NCBI GenBank assembly: GCA_963921825.1
Contig: OY997593.1
Location: forward strand, 42,919,111 to 42,983,110
Length of the DNA stretch: 64,000 nt
Direction: 5' to 3'
Source of the DNA: Erodium maritimum
Lineage: Eukaryota; Streptophyta; Magnoliopsida; Geraniales; Geraniaceae
Shown here: positions 48,412 through 59,570 of the stretch, piece after piece
Numbering within the stretch: the first letter of the stretch is position 1
How the letters are laid out: every line of letters starts with the position of its first letter
The notes under the pieces: model-generated
What the model was told of the DNA's origin: nothing
Database searches by the model: none
What the model saw: only the letters and a program-made list of their open reading frames with translations
Program-made: the position numbers and the translations under genes

Positions 48412-49290
48412 GAGTTTTGCTTCCATGGAAGTCAATATATGGATGATAGTTTGTGAAGTGTTACTCTATAAGTATTCTGTAAGCCAATGTATACTTTCAG
48501 TGACTCTAGAGGCCTTACTCATTTTTTGGGTTAGGTACATGAGTTTTTGAATTACATTTTATTAAACTATTTATCTGGTTGTTGTGGGTGATTGTTAACC
48601 TTGATTGTAATTCAGTGATACTTTTCGAATTAAGAAGGTTTAGTTTCTAATTACTTCTTGTGGCTTACGGAACATAATAATTGATTGATATGGATGATAG
48701 TTTGTGAAGTGTTACCCTACTAGTAAAGTATTCAATTTCATGTATAATTACAAAATACTTGTTTGGCCTGTTTAATTGTATTCAGAACCAGCTTTTAGGT
48801 GGACTTTTTTTTCAAATTAGTTTTTGGGTGCACTTGTTTCAATTGCACTGCATGCTGACTTTTATAACGCAATCTTAGAGATAAGAGTGCCATTGTTTGA
48901 TTTTCATATGCATTTATGTATATAACATTTAGGTAGAAATAAGAGTACCATTGTTTGATTTTTATATTCATTTAAATATTACCGATTAAGTTAAAATAAT
49001 TAGATGGTCATGCTGTTTGGTATTCGTGATATTAAGCATTGTGCTTATAAGTTATTTGGTGTTATTTTTTGGCTGAAAATGTGTAATATTATAAATCGGA
49101 AGCAACTACAATACTGTGCGACAGGGAACAAGCTCCCAGACCACCAAAAGACAGAATAAAGAACAAATGGTTCACTGATCGTTTTACTACTATAACTGTC
49201 ACAGACGGTATCGGGACGCCATATAGACAAGGTAAGAAGATGGGGGATGAGATGGTGATACAGGAATTCTTGTTCCGAAAATTGGCAAAG
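48412..49290. other. AT-rich intergenic sequence
   Basis: No supported gene. The phrase atatggatgatagtttgtga is repeated near 48438 and 48690, and a diverged duplication with agagtaccattgtttgattt lies near 48880-48965. Confidence 0.4.
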
Positions 49291-49367
49291 GACTTCAACA
49301 GTAATGGTGGGAGGCAAAGTATCGACCATGGACCCCTCCCAGGGCCAGTCCATAAAGCTTGGACGAC

Positions 49368-50076
49368 CTAACATTCCTCCTGGCGGGGCTGCTTACATGC
49401 CCTTGCCTGATCATCCCAAGGTGCGTCAGCCGCCGACCTCTTAGTGCCTCCATTAGTTGACTCTCCAACATTCTTGGGCCCAGAAGAAACGGGCGCTGGA
49501 ACTTTAGTGACCCGACAACCAAAGAGCTGGTCGGTCACCAAATTTTTCCAGCCTGGGGTCTCCTTCCCAAACTGGGTGTCAACCCGAGCCACCGTACGAT
49601 TATGTAGAGTGCTCGAGGAAACACTGGGGCTCCTTCTTATAGATGAGGAACCCTTATATATAGTGCCCGGGGAAACATTCCCGACGTCTGACAGGGCAGG
49701 TGGCTGTAGGGACTCACTCCAGTCCGTTGCATACGGCTTCGCCTTCTTGTCCCTCTAATACTCCAAAAGGGAGGAATCATACCTTGGGGTGCCTCGGACC
49801 TCCCACGTTCAATCCTTGATGATGTGCCCAAGCCTCCCACAATTGAAGCAAAATCTCGGGAGTTTGGTATAGGTCAGCTCTATCTTTACCGGGTCTGGAA
49901 ATTTCTTGAAGCGAAGTACCATTCCCCGCCTGAGTGGACACTTAATGAGGTGCCATAAATGAATCCGAACAGTGCCTCCCCAACACATTCCCCACTAGTC
50001 GACGGGACTTCCACACAGGTACCCAAAGTGTCCCCAATAGACATCCTTGTCGCCTTCGTCTTGACCAGAGGTGGCA
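49368..50076 (-). pseudogene. LINE-type ORF1 relic, C-terminal part with zinc knuckle
   Basis: The minus strand reads IGDTLGTCVEVP, then PVKIELTYTKLPRFCFNCG and RLGHIIKD, with a stop where the last knuckle cysteine should be. This is the DUF4283/zf-CCHC_4 arrangement of plant LINE ORF1-like proteins. A Ser/Pro/basic tail follows (49368-49592). The N-terminal half lies at 58540-58910, separated by the Copia insertion. No ORF2 of this element was found nearby, so it may be a lone ORF1-type relic. Confidence 0.65.
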
Positions 50077-51764
50077 TGTTGGGTCTCGAGGTAGGGTTGG
50101 AGATGAACCAACTCGCAGCGGAAAATCAATAAAAACCAAGAGACGATTAAAACAATGAAACAACTAACAAAGAATGGATTCACAAGAGAAAAATTCAGCA
50201 CTATCTCTTACCAAAACAAGAACACCGGTTAACGAATGATTGGCTTGAGTCTCCAAGACGCCTACGTATCCACATGGGAATCAAAGCCACGTAGTTCTTC
50301 TCTTTGAGGACTCAAGAACACAAAAATGGAGGAGGAAACTAGCCAAACCCGAAATGGCCATGGAAGAGGGAGAGAAAAATGTGTTTCCTATTCTTGTCTT
50401 GTGTTTGTTATGTTGAAAAAAGATGACTTAAACATAACAAAACCCATACTTTTCCAACTAAAGGCATGGGACAAGTATGGTGTCAAGTAAGGTGTAAATA
50501 GGACAAGTATGGCAAGACAAGATTGGGTTAGGTGGTGAATCACCAACACCTTAATCCTTGTCTTGCTTACTTAGTACTAATTAATCAAGACTTGATTAAT
50601 TAGTTCCATGGGCCTTGGTTGCATGGGCCTTTCATGGGCCTCTTGGAACATGGCCCGTGGCCATTTCCAACGAGGTCCCGTGATTCGCTCATCGCCTCCA
50701 TGCCTTCCATATCGGAAATGTCCAACATTATCCGACGCGATCAATCCCAAGACTCCAAGCCTTGTCTCGATCCGTAAAGTCCTATTCACTTACGGGCACA
50801 TGACCCAAAACCCAGTTTTGGTCATGTCTCGAGACAACTCCCTTTTGGCCATTCTCCATAAATGTGTCAATGAGTTTCATCCTCCGGTGTGACCCTTAGG
50901 TTTATGCATGTCAATAGATCAACGTAAAATCCCATTTTACTTGATCCTATTTAAGTGGCAACTAACGAGACTTTAGTATTGCCTGACACTACATAACGAA
51001 TCGACCCTATCGATTCTAACCTTTCCGTCGTCCCTGTCATTATCCTTTTATCTCCGATATCCTGATTGAGATAAGGCATAGAGCCGTCATCCTTATTATT
51101 CTCAATCACCGTTCCTTGATATGTGAGATGACTGAAGATATGATACCCAGTATCATGTGCATGGCCATGCTATTCTTCCAGTCACTCTCGATCAAGCGGC
51201 CGAGAACCGATATCTTTCCCATACCTTAGTACGAGGGATAAATCCCTTAGCCGTCTTTCGTGTCACTCATGTAGCTCGTCCCCAAGCCAATCTTGGCCGT
51301 TATGGAAGCCCTGTTACGGACAACGTTAGGCTCAGGTCAAACTCAGTTGTTGACTACATAGCGATCACAAAGACTCCTTGGTCTAAGGATACATAACAAG
51401 CTACAACACTGAATATGTTCATGACTTAATCTATGGCACATATTCAGGGCGGGTCGTCCAATATCATGTCCCACATGATATCTATGATCAGACTCCGGAA
51501 TCCCATTCCAATGACTAACAGAACGTAAGCCATAAAGAGCCATCTTTCATACTAGTCGCTTCTAGTGAAGCTTTGTTGACTAGGGACCCATCGAGTGTGA
51601 TCTATCTCGATCTGTGGTTCTATTCGCATGGTGGGCATAGATCAGAGCACACATCGATATATTACTCCAACACATAAGTAATATAAAGCCGCTTTAATTT
51701 TATTGCTAACGATGATATATACATTTGGACATTTAGGATTGAACTACGGGCACTAAGACTAACA
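50077..51764 (-). repeat. 3' LTR of the Copia element
   Basis: 1688 bp, near-identical to 56851-58539. Open frames in it (for example 50608-50892) recur in the other LTR and are not genes. Confidence 0.95.
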
Positions 51765-51778
51765 ATCTCCCACTTGCC
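51765..51778 (-). promoter_or_regulatory. Polypurine tract of the Copia element
   Basis: The minus strand reads GGCAAGTGGGAGAT directly before the LTR TGTTAG end, the usual Copia plus-strand primer. Confidence 0.85.
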
Positions 51779-51915
51779 CTAGTTCCAATCTAAACTCCAA
51801 TATGTCCCCATCGACTTTACATGTCTAACATGTTCAGGCAGTGACACTGCCTTAGTCAAAGGGTTGGCTATGTTATCATCTGTTGCAATATCGGTTATCT
51901 TCACTTCACCTCAGT

Positions 51916-54740
51916 TCAGTATTTATCTGATGAGGTGGATACGCTGCAGTACATGTTTGGATTTGTTATACGATCTAGGCTTTTAGCTTGCGCAATGGCC
52001 CTTGTGTTGTCGCAAGATGGATTCACCGGGCTGGATGAGTTTTTAATTACACCCAGCCCTGCCATGAATTTCCAAATCCACATAGCCTCCTTAGCTGCCT
52101 CTGCAGCATCCATGTACTTGGCCTCTGTCGTAGATTCGGCAATGATATCTTGCTTTACGCTGTCCCAGCTAAAGCTCATCCATTCAGCGTAAACACATAT
52201 CCTGATTGACTTCTAAAGTCATCTGGATTTGTCTTGGAAAACTAGCGTCTACTCATCCTTCGACGACTAGTTCAGCATCATCTTTCCCCCGGGTTAGAAT
52301 GATGTCTACTGGTACAACATAAGGCTTACGAGACGTCTGGTCTCATACATGTCATGGCATATATGATCGATCCTGCCCCCAGGCGCATAGGATTTTCATC
52401 ATCCTTTTCAGCTCATCAGGTGTCTTAGGACACTGAGTCTTGCTGAGATGAATGCCATGACTAGTGGGTAAGAGTCCTTTCTTTGAATCGAGCATTAAGA
52501 ATCTACTCAATGCCTTGTTCACATAGGTTCCCTGACTTAAATCCAAGACCCTCTTGGTGCGATCTCTACATATCTTAATCCTTAAGATATAAGAAGCATC
52601 GCCTAAGTCCTTTATTGAAAAACACTTCCTCAACCAAGCTTTAGTCTCGTGCAAGGTTGGGATGTCGTTTTCAATGAGAACCAGAAAGGTAATCTTGCTC
52701 CCACTAGCCTTCTTATAAACCCAAGATTCATCCTCGCTCTTGATTAAGCCAAATCCAATTACAGCTTCATCAAAACGAAGGATCCAACTCCGAGAAGTTC
52801 GTTTCAATCCATAAATGGATTTCAACAACTTATAAATCTTTCCTTTATTCTTCGGATCGTCAAAACCTTTGGGCCAAGACATACAAACGTACTCAGTCAA
52901 ATTTCCATTTAGGAAACGGTTTTGACATCCACTTGCCATATCTCGTAATTATGATACGCAGTTAGGTCAAGAAGAATTTGGATCGATTTTGACCATAGCC
53001 ACTAAGGAGAAGGTTTCCTCATAGTCAATCCATGCCTATAACCTTTCGCCACCAGTTGAGCTTTGTAGGTCAGAGGTTTGCCGTCCATGTCCATCTTCAC
53101 CTTGAAGATCCATTTGCATCCGATGGTCCTCACACCATTGATGGGATCAACCGGTTCCCAGACTCGGTTGTCCGACATGGATTGCATTTCCTCCCTCATG
53201 GCTCCCAGCCATAACTCGGAGTTGGGCCCATCCACGACTTCCTGAAAGGTGGCTGGATCATCGTGATCCACCATGACTTCATTGTCACCTCCGGATACCA
53301 TATCTTGGAGGAGGAAGATTGATCCTTTCAAATCGCCTTGGACCTTCCGGAATTGTAACAGGAATTGGTTCTTACTCTACGACAATCTCTGGCTTCTTTC
53401 TACTGGGTTGCCAATTGGTTTAGACAGATCTGTACCATCCTGAATTTCTTCGAGATGCGCAGTCCTCCCAATGACGTCTTTGGAAACAAAACTCCTTTTT
53501 CCATAAAGACCTCACCCCATGCGATGAACACCATGTTCTCACTGGGATTGTAGAAGTAGTACCCCCTTGTTGCTTTGGGATACCACACGAAGGTGCATAT
53601 CTCAGATCTTGGTTCGAGCTTAGTCGAAACCAAATGTTTCACATAAGCTTCGCAACCACAAATCTTTAGGAAGGACAAAGCGGGCATCATCCCATATCAT
53701 TTTAAAATGGTGTCCCTTCCACACCCTTCGTCGAGGCCCGATTCACTATGAATGCGGTCGTCTCTAGAGCATAATCCCAGAAAGAGATTGGGAGATCAGT
53801 CCAACTAATAATGGAACGGACCATTGTCTAACAATGTCCGATTTCTCCGTTTGGCTACACCTTTCATCTACAGTGTCCCAGGAGGAGTCCATTCCAAAAG
53901 GATCCCATTCTCTTTTAGATGATCTAATAACTCTGTGGTCAAGTATTTTCCACCTCGATCCAATCGAAGTGCCTTAATACCTTTGTCGAGCTGGTTTTCT
54001 ACTTTAGTCTTAAACTCTTTGAATTTATCAAAAGCTTCAGACTTATGTCTCAGCGAATAGACATAACCATATTTACTGTAATCATCAGTAAATGTGATAA
54101 AGTAGTTAAAACCCCTCCTGGCAAGTGAACTTATTGGTCTACACACATTCGAGTGTATCAGCCCCAATAATTCACCCGCCCTTTCATCGCGATCGATAAA
54201 AGGGCACTTTAGTCATTTGGCCCATCAAACAAACCTTGCACCTATCAATCGAATGGAATTCGAATGATCCTGAAAGTCCGCACTTCTGAAATGCTGATAG
54301 GTGCTTCTTGTTTATGCGACCTAAATGACAGTGCCTTAACAGAGTTAGGTTTAAATCGTTGGATTTAGACCTCTTGGTATTAACGGAATATATAGAACTT
54401 GAGGCATTGTTACCCATATCTAATATGTACAATCCTCCAACCAAGTCAGTACTGGTATAAAACATATCATTGCATAGAACATTGAAAACTCCATTTCCAA
54501 TATTAACATTATATCCTTCCTTGTCAAACACGGATACAGATATAATATTCCTACTAAAAGTAGGTATGCAATATACATTATACAGTACTAAGACAAGGCC
54601 TCTTGGCAAAGCAAGACTCATGGATCCTACAGCAGTTGCCACAACTCTGAGGTCCACTTCGTGCTTTCCAAACCTCTCCTACTTTCAGCCACCATATATA
54701 AGTGCATATGTGAGATTCAGTCCTAGTATCTAATACCCAT
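51916..54740 (-). pseudogene. Copia pol (protease, integrase, RT, RNase H), catalytic sites lost
   Basis: In element order: protease SWVLDTRTESHIC, where the family has DTG; GAG-pre-integrase CHLGRINKKHLSAF and CKVCLMGQMTK; integrase core MGLIHSNVCRPIS (family D at the N position), FTDDYSKYGYVY, ALRLDRGGKYL and LKENGI; RT RVWEPVDPINGVRTIGCKWI, GKIYKLLKSIYGLKR, then TFLVLIENDIPTL, which lacks the expected YVDDILL at about 52675; RNase H SVKQDIIAESTTEAKYM. Stops and frame changes separate 53002-53331, 52352-52939 and other blocks. The protein cannot work. Confidence 0.9.
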
Positions 54741-55292
54741 GAATCTTTGGAAGTAGAGAGATGTAGCTCTATAGAGTTAATACCGGATGAAGGCACGGTC
54801 CCACCGCCCTTCCTTAGATCATCCAGGTTTCCTGATGAAGGCGCAGTCCTACTGTCCTTCTTCAGATCATCCACGCTATTTGATGAAGGCGCAGTCCCAC
54901 TGCCCTTCTTCAGATCAGCCGTGAACTTCCTGTAATCCCGGTTCCAATGACCAGGCTATTGGCAGTAGAAGCAGACATTCTCATGTGTCTCATCTTTCCT
55001 GCCAAGTGCGCATGCCCCCCCCCCCCCCCCTTGCCACTTCCAATTCCCTTGTTGACCATCAGAATATCCTTGGATCCCAGATCCCTGATATATTCTTCTC
55101 AGCAATTAATGACACTTCATGTAACTCTGATATGGTCTTAGAGACATCCTTGTCAAGGACATATTCTTTGTGTTCAGACTTGAGGACTATCCTCAAAATT
55201 CTGTACCAGTCCAAATAGTTTGTCCCATTTAGCTTGACCCTGTCAAGAATGGTTTTTAATGACAAACTATTAATGTTCGCTGAATTTTCCAT
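54741..55292 (-). pseudogene. Copia gag, internally deleted
   Basis: Starts MENSANINSLSLKTILDRV at 55292 and runs KLNGTNYLDWYRILRIVLKS, as in Copia gag (UBN2-type). It breaks off after about 70 residues, where most of gag is missing. A zinc knuckle then follows (CFYCQ, stop, PGHWNRDY, with Tyr for the last Cys). A 57-bp tandem repeat encodes DLKKGSGTAPSS-type units. A C run sits at about 55014-55030. Confidence 0.75.
54787..54917. repeat. 57-bp tandem repeat in Copia gag
   Basis: Three units containing gatgaaggcgcagtcc and cttcttcagatcatcca. They code for a repeated basic/Gly/Ser motif on the minus strand. Confidence 0.75.
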
Positions 55293-56837
55293 TTGATCTA
55301 CAACAGATAAAATTCAATCAGTAAACTGAATAAATTTTATGAAGATCAAGCTTAAACACCAACAATCGATTCTAAACCTTTAGAATCTGAAACCAAGATC
55401 CTTGATTCACTCGATTAAGCTGAACTAATGCTCACCACTTAATCGAGCTATGTAGGTAGGACTCCATCCAATCACATCCAATGTGACTCCTGGCTAGGGT
55501 ATGTACTTATGTACACGACTTACCCTATCTGTTACCCTAGCTCAACCTCAGGCTGAGAATCGTAGTCGGGTCCACCAATTTTCAACTATGGCTCGTCACT
55601 ATGTAGGTGCTCCGCTAATGCGCACGACACCCACATATGTCGTCCAAACCTACTACCCCGCTTCCCCATGGATGCTCCGCTAATGCGCACGACACCCATA
55701 GGACGGGGAGGTAGTAAGGTGTTGATGATTGGGAGGTATCGGACATGACCCGCTTTTACTTGTCCAGTTGTGTTCAAAACTTTGGCACATCCTAGATGCG
55801 ATGAGCACATCAACTACATTCCAAATGCAATGATGCCTCAAATTACATCCAATGTAATTCTTCCTTTGAACCCGTCAACTACATCCAATGCAATGACGGT
55901 TCTAAGGGTTCACACACAAGGATTAAAATTCCAATTTTATCTTTGCATGTGAGGTGATATGCTCGGTAAATAAAGTTAAGCATGCAATTCTAAAACACAT
56001 AGAATTAATCATGCATAAACTAAACCAAGCATAAAGCGATAAATGTGCACATAATAGCCCCCTAAACTAACTCCCACTAGCTTCTTGAGCTCCACCGACT
56101 CCAAGCCGATGCCAACACCCGAAAAGCCACCAAATGACCTTTTCACCCTTTCTTCGTCTTGAGTAAAATATTACAATTTAATACACGACTCGCAGGTCGG
56201 GAATGAATAAATATTACAAACAAGTGGTTCGACGACCACACCTTGAAATAATAATTACACGCTAACTCTAATGGCTCGCAGGCCGTGAAAAGCGATACAT
56301 AATTAAATCGAGCTCGGGGCTATTATGTACACCATGCCAACATCACATCACACATCGTGTTATCAAACAAGCATGTTATCAAACATCATGTGATTTTCCA
56401 GTTTTAATTAATAGCCAAGTTTCGAAAATTTTTGATGCTCGGTTTATCGAAACCGTTCAAAAATGAAACTTTTGAACATTTGATCTTCGAGTTCGTCATG
56501 ACGGTTCCAAACTTGTCATAACTAACAAAACGGTTTAGCCTTGGCATATCAACCATCCAATGGTCATGCTTGGCCTAGCTCCGTCTAACGGAGCCCCGTT
56601 CGTTCCCGGTTTCGGCTCCCCGAGAGTCCCGCTCCCGAGACCCGAAAAATCAAAAAAAATTTCAAAATTTCCAGATTTGAAATAATTTTCAAAAATTCAT
56701 TTTACATGCATTAAATCCATGAACAAGAATTTAAAACATGTTATCAAACAATTTAGCAAAACAACATGCCAAAAAACGAAACTTTCAAGCAAAACCGAAA
56801 CTTTGAACACCGTCTTGTGAATCCCGAAGGTAGCACG
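55293..56837 (-). other. Long untranslated leader of the Copia element
   Basis: About 1.5 kb between primer site and gag without a coding signal. It contains a direct repeat of about 30 bp with gctccgctaatgcgcacgac near 55609 and 55674. Confidence 0.6.
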
Positions 56838-56849
56838 GCTCTGATACCA
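56838..56849 (-). promoter_or_regulatory. Primer-binding site (tRNA-iMet) of the Copia element
   Basis: TGGTATCAGAGC on the minus strand, one base from the LTR border. Confidence 0.9.
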
Positions 56850-56850
56850 C

Positions 56851-58539
56851 TGTTGGGTCTCGAGGTAGGGTTGGAGATGAACCAACTCGCAGCGGAAAAT
56901 CAATAAAAACCAAGAGACGATTAAAACCATGAAACAACTAACAAAGAATGGATTCACAAGAGAAAAATTCAGCACTATCTCTTACCAAAACAAGAAAACC
57001 GGTTAACGAATGATTGGCTTGAGTCTCCAAGACGCCTACGTATCCACATGGGAATCAAAGCCACGTAGTTCTTCTCTTTGAGGACTCAAGAACACAAAAA
57101 TGGAGGAGAAAACTAGCCAAACCCGAAATGTCCATGGAAGAGGGAGAGAAAAATGTGTTTCCTATTCTTGTCTTGTGTTTGTTATGTTGAAAAAAGATGA
57201 CTTAAACATAACAAAACCCATACTTTTCCAACTAAAGGCATGTGACAAGTATGGTGTCAAGTAAGGTGTAAATAGGACAAAGTATGGCAAGACAAGATTG
57301 GGTTAGGTGGTGAATCACCAACACCTTAATCCTTGTCTTGCTTACTTAGTACTAATTAATCAAGACTTGATTAATTAGTTCCATGGGCCTTGGTTGCATG
57401 GGCCTTTCATGGGCCTCTTGGAACATGGCCCGTGGCCATTTCCAACGAGGTCCCGTGATTCGCTCATCGCCTCCATGCCTTCCATATCGGAAATGTCCAA
57501 CATTATCCGACGCGATCAATCCCAAGACTCCAAGCCTTGTCTCGATCCGTAAAGTCCTATTCACTTACGGGCACATGACCCAAAACCCAGTTTTGGTCAT
57601 GTCCCGAGACAACTCCCTTTTGGCCATTCTCCATAAATGTGTCAATGAGTTTCATCCTCCGGTGTGACCCTTAGGTTTATGCATGTCAATAGATCAACGT
57701 AAAATCCCATTTTACTTGATCCTATTTAAGTGGCAACTAACGAGACTTTAGTATTGCCTGACACTACATAACGAATCGACCCTGTCGATTTTAACCTTTC
57801 CGTCGTCCCTGTCATTATCCTTTTATCTCCGATATCCTGATTGAGATAAGGCATAGAGCCGTCATCCTTATTATTCTCAATCACCGTTCCTTGATATGTG
57901 AGATGACTGAAGATATGATACCCAGTATCATGTGCATGGCCATGCTATTCTTCCAGTCACTCTCGATCAAGCGGCCGAGAACCGATATCTTTCCCATACC
58001 TTAGTACGAGGGATAAATCCCTTAGCCGTCTTTCGTGTCACTCATGTAGCTCGTCCCCAAGCCAATCCTGGCCGTTATGGAAGCCCTGTTACGGACAACG
58101 TTAGGCTCAGGTCAAACTCAGTTGTTGACTACATAGCGATCACAAAGACTCCTTGGTCTAAGGATACATAACAAGCTACAACACTGAATATGTTCATGAC
58201 TTAATCTATGGCACATATTCAGGGCGGGTCGTCCAATATCATGTCCCACATGATATCTATGATCAGACTCCGGAATCCCATTCCAATGACTAACAGAACG
58301 TAAGCCATAAAGAGCCATCTTTCATACTAGTCGCTTCTAGTGAAGCTTTGTTGACTAGGGACCCATCGAGTGTGATCTATCTCGATCTATGGTTCTATTC
58401 GCATGGTGGGCATAGATCAGAGCACACATCGATATATTACTCCAACACATAAGTAATATAAAGCCGCTTTAATTCTATTTCTAACGATGATATATACATT
58501 TGGACATTTAGGATTGAACTACGGGCACTAAGACTAACA
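56851..58539 (-). repeat. 5' LTR of the Copia element
   Basis: 1689 bp, partner of 50077-51764. It ends TAACA before the tggca duplication. It would carry the element promoter. Confidence 0.95.
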
Positions 58540-58544
58540 TGGCA

Positions 58545-59394
58545 GACCCCTTGCGTGAGCCCACAATTGCATGCAATCAAAAGTCGGTAACTCTCGGGCA
58601 CAGGGATCCAAGTCACCTAGGAGTAGGTCCCGCCCGTCAAAACATCAGGGTTCGTTACTCCAGACCCAAGCACGTGCTTCAGACGGCCGGAAGTAGAAGC
58701 CAAAGAGGTCCAGACCCAGATCCTTGACAACAAGACCCTCTGCAGCCTGCCCCCATGCAGTGGTGATGATACGGAGTAGGGCCTCCTTCCGGGTAGGTAT
58801 CGGCGACCATAGTTTTCCTATCATACCCCACTGCTGCCTAGCAATAGCCGTGGAGATGGTCGGAGAGAATGGAACGACAACCTCAACCTCCTCTTCGTCC
58901 TCGATCAAGCAAGAAGATAGGCCGTCCTAGAGAGCTACCAATGAAACATGATGGTCCGAAGCCAGTGTAGCGTTGGGTGATGGAGGATCGTTGAGGTCGA
59001 GAGTCGGTGACCGGACACGACTCATCCTTGTCGGTACCGAAAGGAAAGCGGGGATGAGGGGGATCCTATCCAGATTGGGAGGGCACCGTCCCAACCCTAG
59101 TGCTTCCACCATCGTCCTTGGAAGATCATCCATTGACGCTTTACCTTTCGTCGGATCCCATTGTCGAGGGGTAGCAGTAGAGTCACTGACAGTAGGTGGA
59201 GACGGCGAGTCTCTGTGGAGAACAAGGACGGTTTCCCTAGCCTCGTCCCCCACAAGGACTGTAGACAGGATAAGGGCCTGATGCGGCAGAGGACCCTTCG
59301 GATTAGGGTTGAGAGGAACTACCCCAAGAACAGGAGGCAAAGCTAGGGCTAGGCTCGACGGCGAGTAAGGGTTACGTGAAGCCAAAAGCAACAC
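58545..59394 (-). pseudogene. LINE-type ORF1 relic, N-terminal part (DUF4283-like)
   Basis: Reads PFSPTISTAIARQQWGMIGK and AWGQAAEGLVVKDLGLDLFG, matching the start of DUF4283 domains (IGKL, W....V.....G..LF.F). The upstream frame 58927-59394 is Pro/Ser-rich and may be the protein's N-terminal extension or chance. The Copia element splits this gene from its C-terminal half at 49368-50076. Confidence 0.6.
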
Positions 59395-59570
59395 TAGTCT
59401 AAGCTTTTTAAATATTTGTTACCATTTTTAATATAATGAAATTCATATTTTGTTTCTAATATATCTATTAAAAATTAAAAAATAGAAAAATACAAATCTG
59501 ATTAATCCCGTTTAATCTCCAATTAATTCCCGAACACCCTAAGCGTCCGATTAACACTTAGTGGCATTTA

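Larger units (their letters stand above)
50077..58539 (-). mobile_element. Complete Copia retrotransposon, coding region broken
   Basis: LTRs at 50077-51764 and 56851-58539, starting TGTTGGGTCTCGAGG and ending CTAACA on the plus strand. A perfect 5-bp duplication, tggca, lies at 50072-50076 and 58540-58544. Primer site and purine tract place transcription on the minus strand. The LTRs are almost identical by eye (about a dozen differences). Domain order gag, protease, integrase, RT, RNase H is Copia-type. Inserted in a LINE-type ORF1 relic. Confidence 0.95.

Noticed and set aside
50577..50892. Overlapping 70- and 94-codon frames, repeated identically at 57352-57667
   Set aside because: They are copies within the two Copia LTRs; LTRs of this type do not code for protein.
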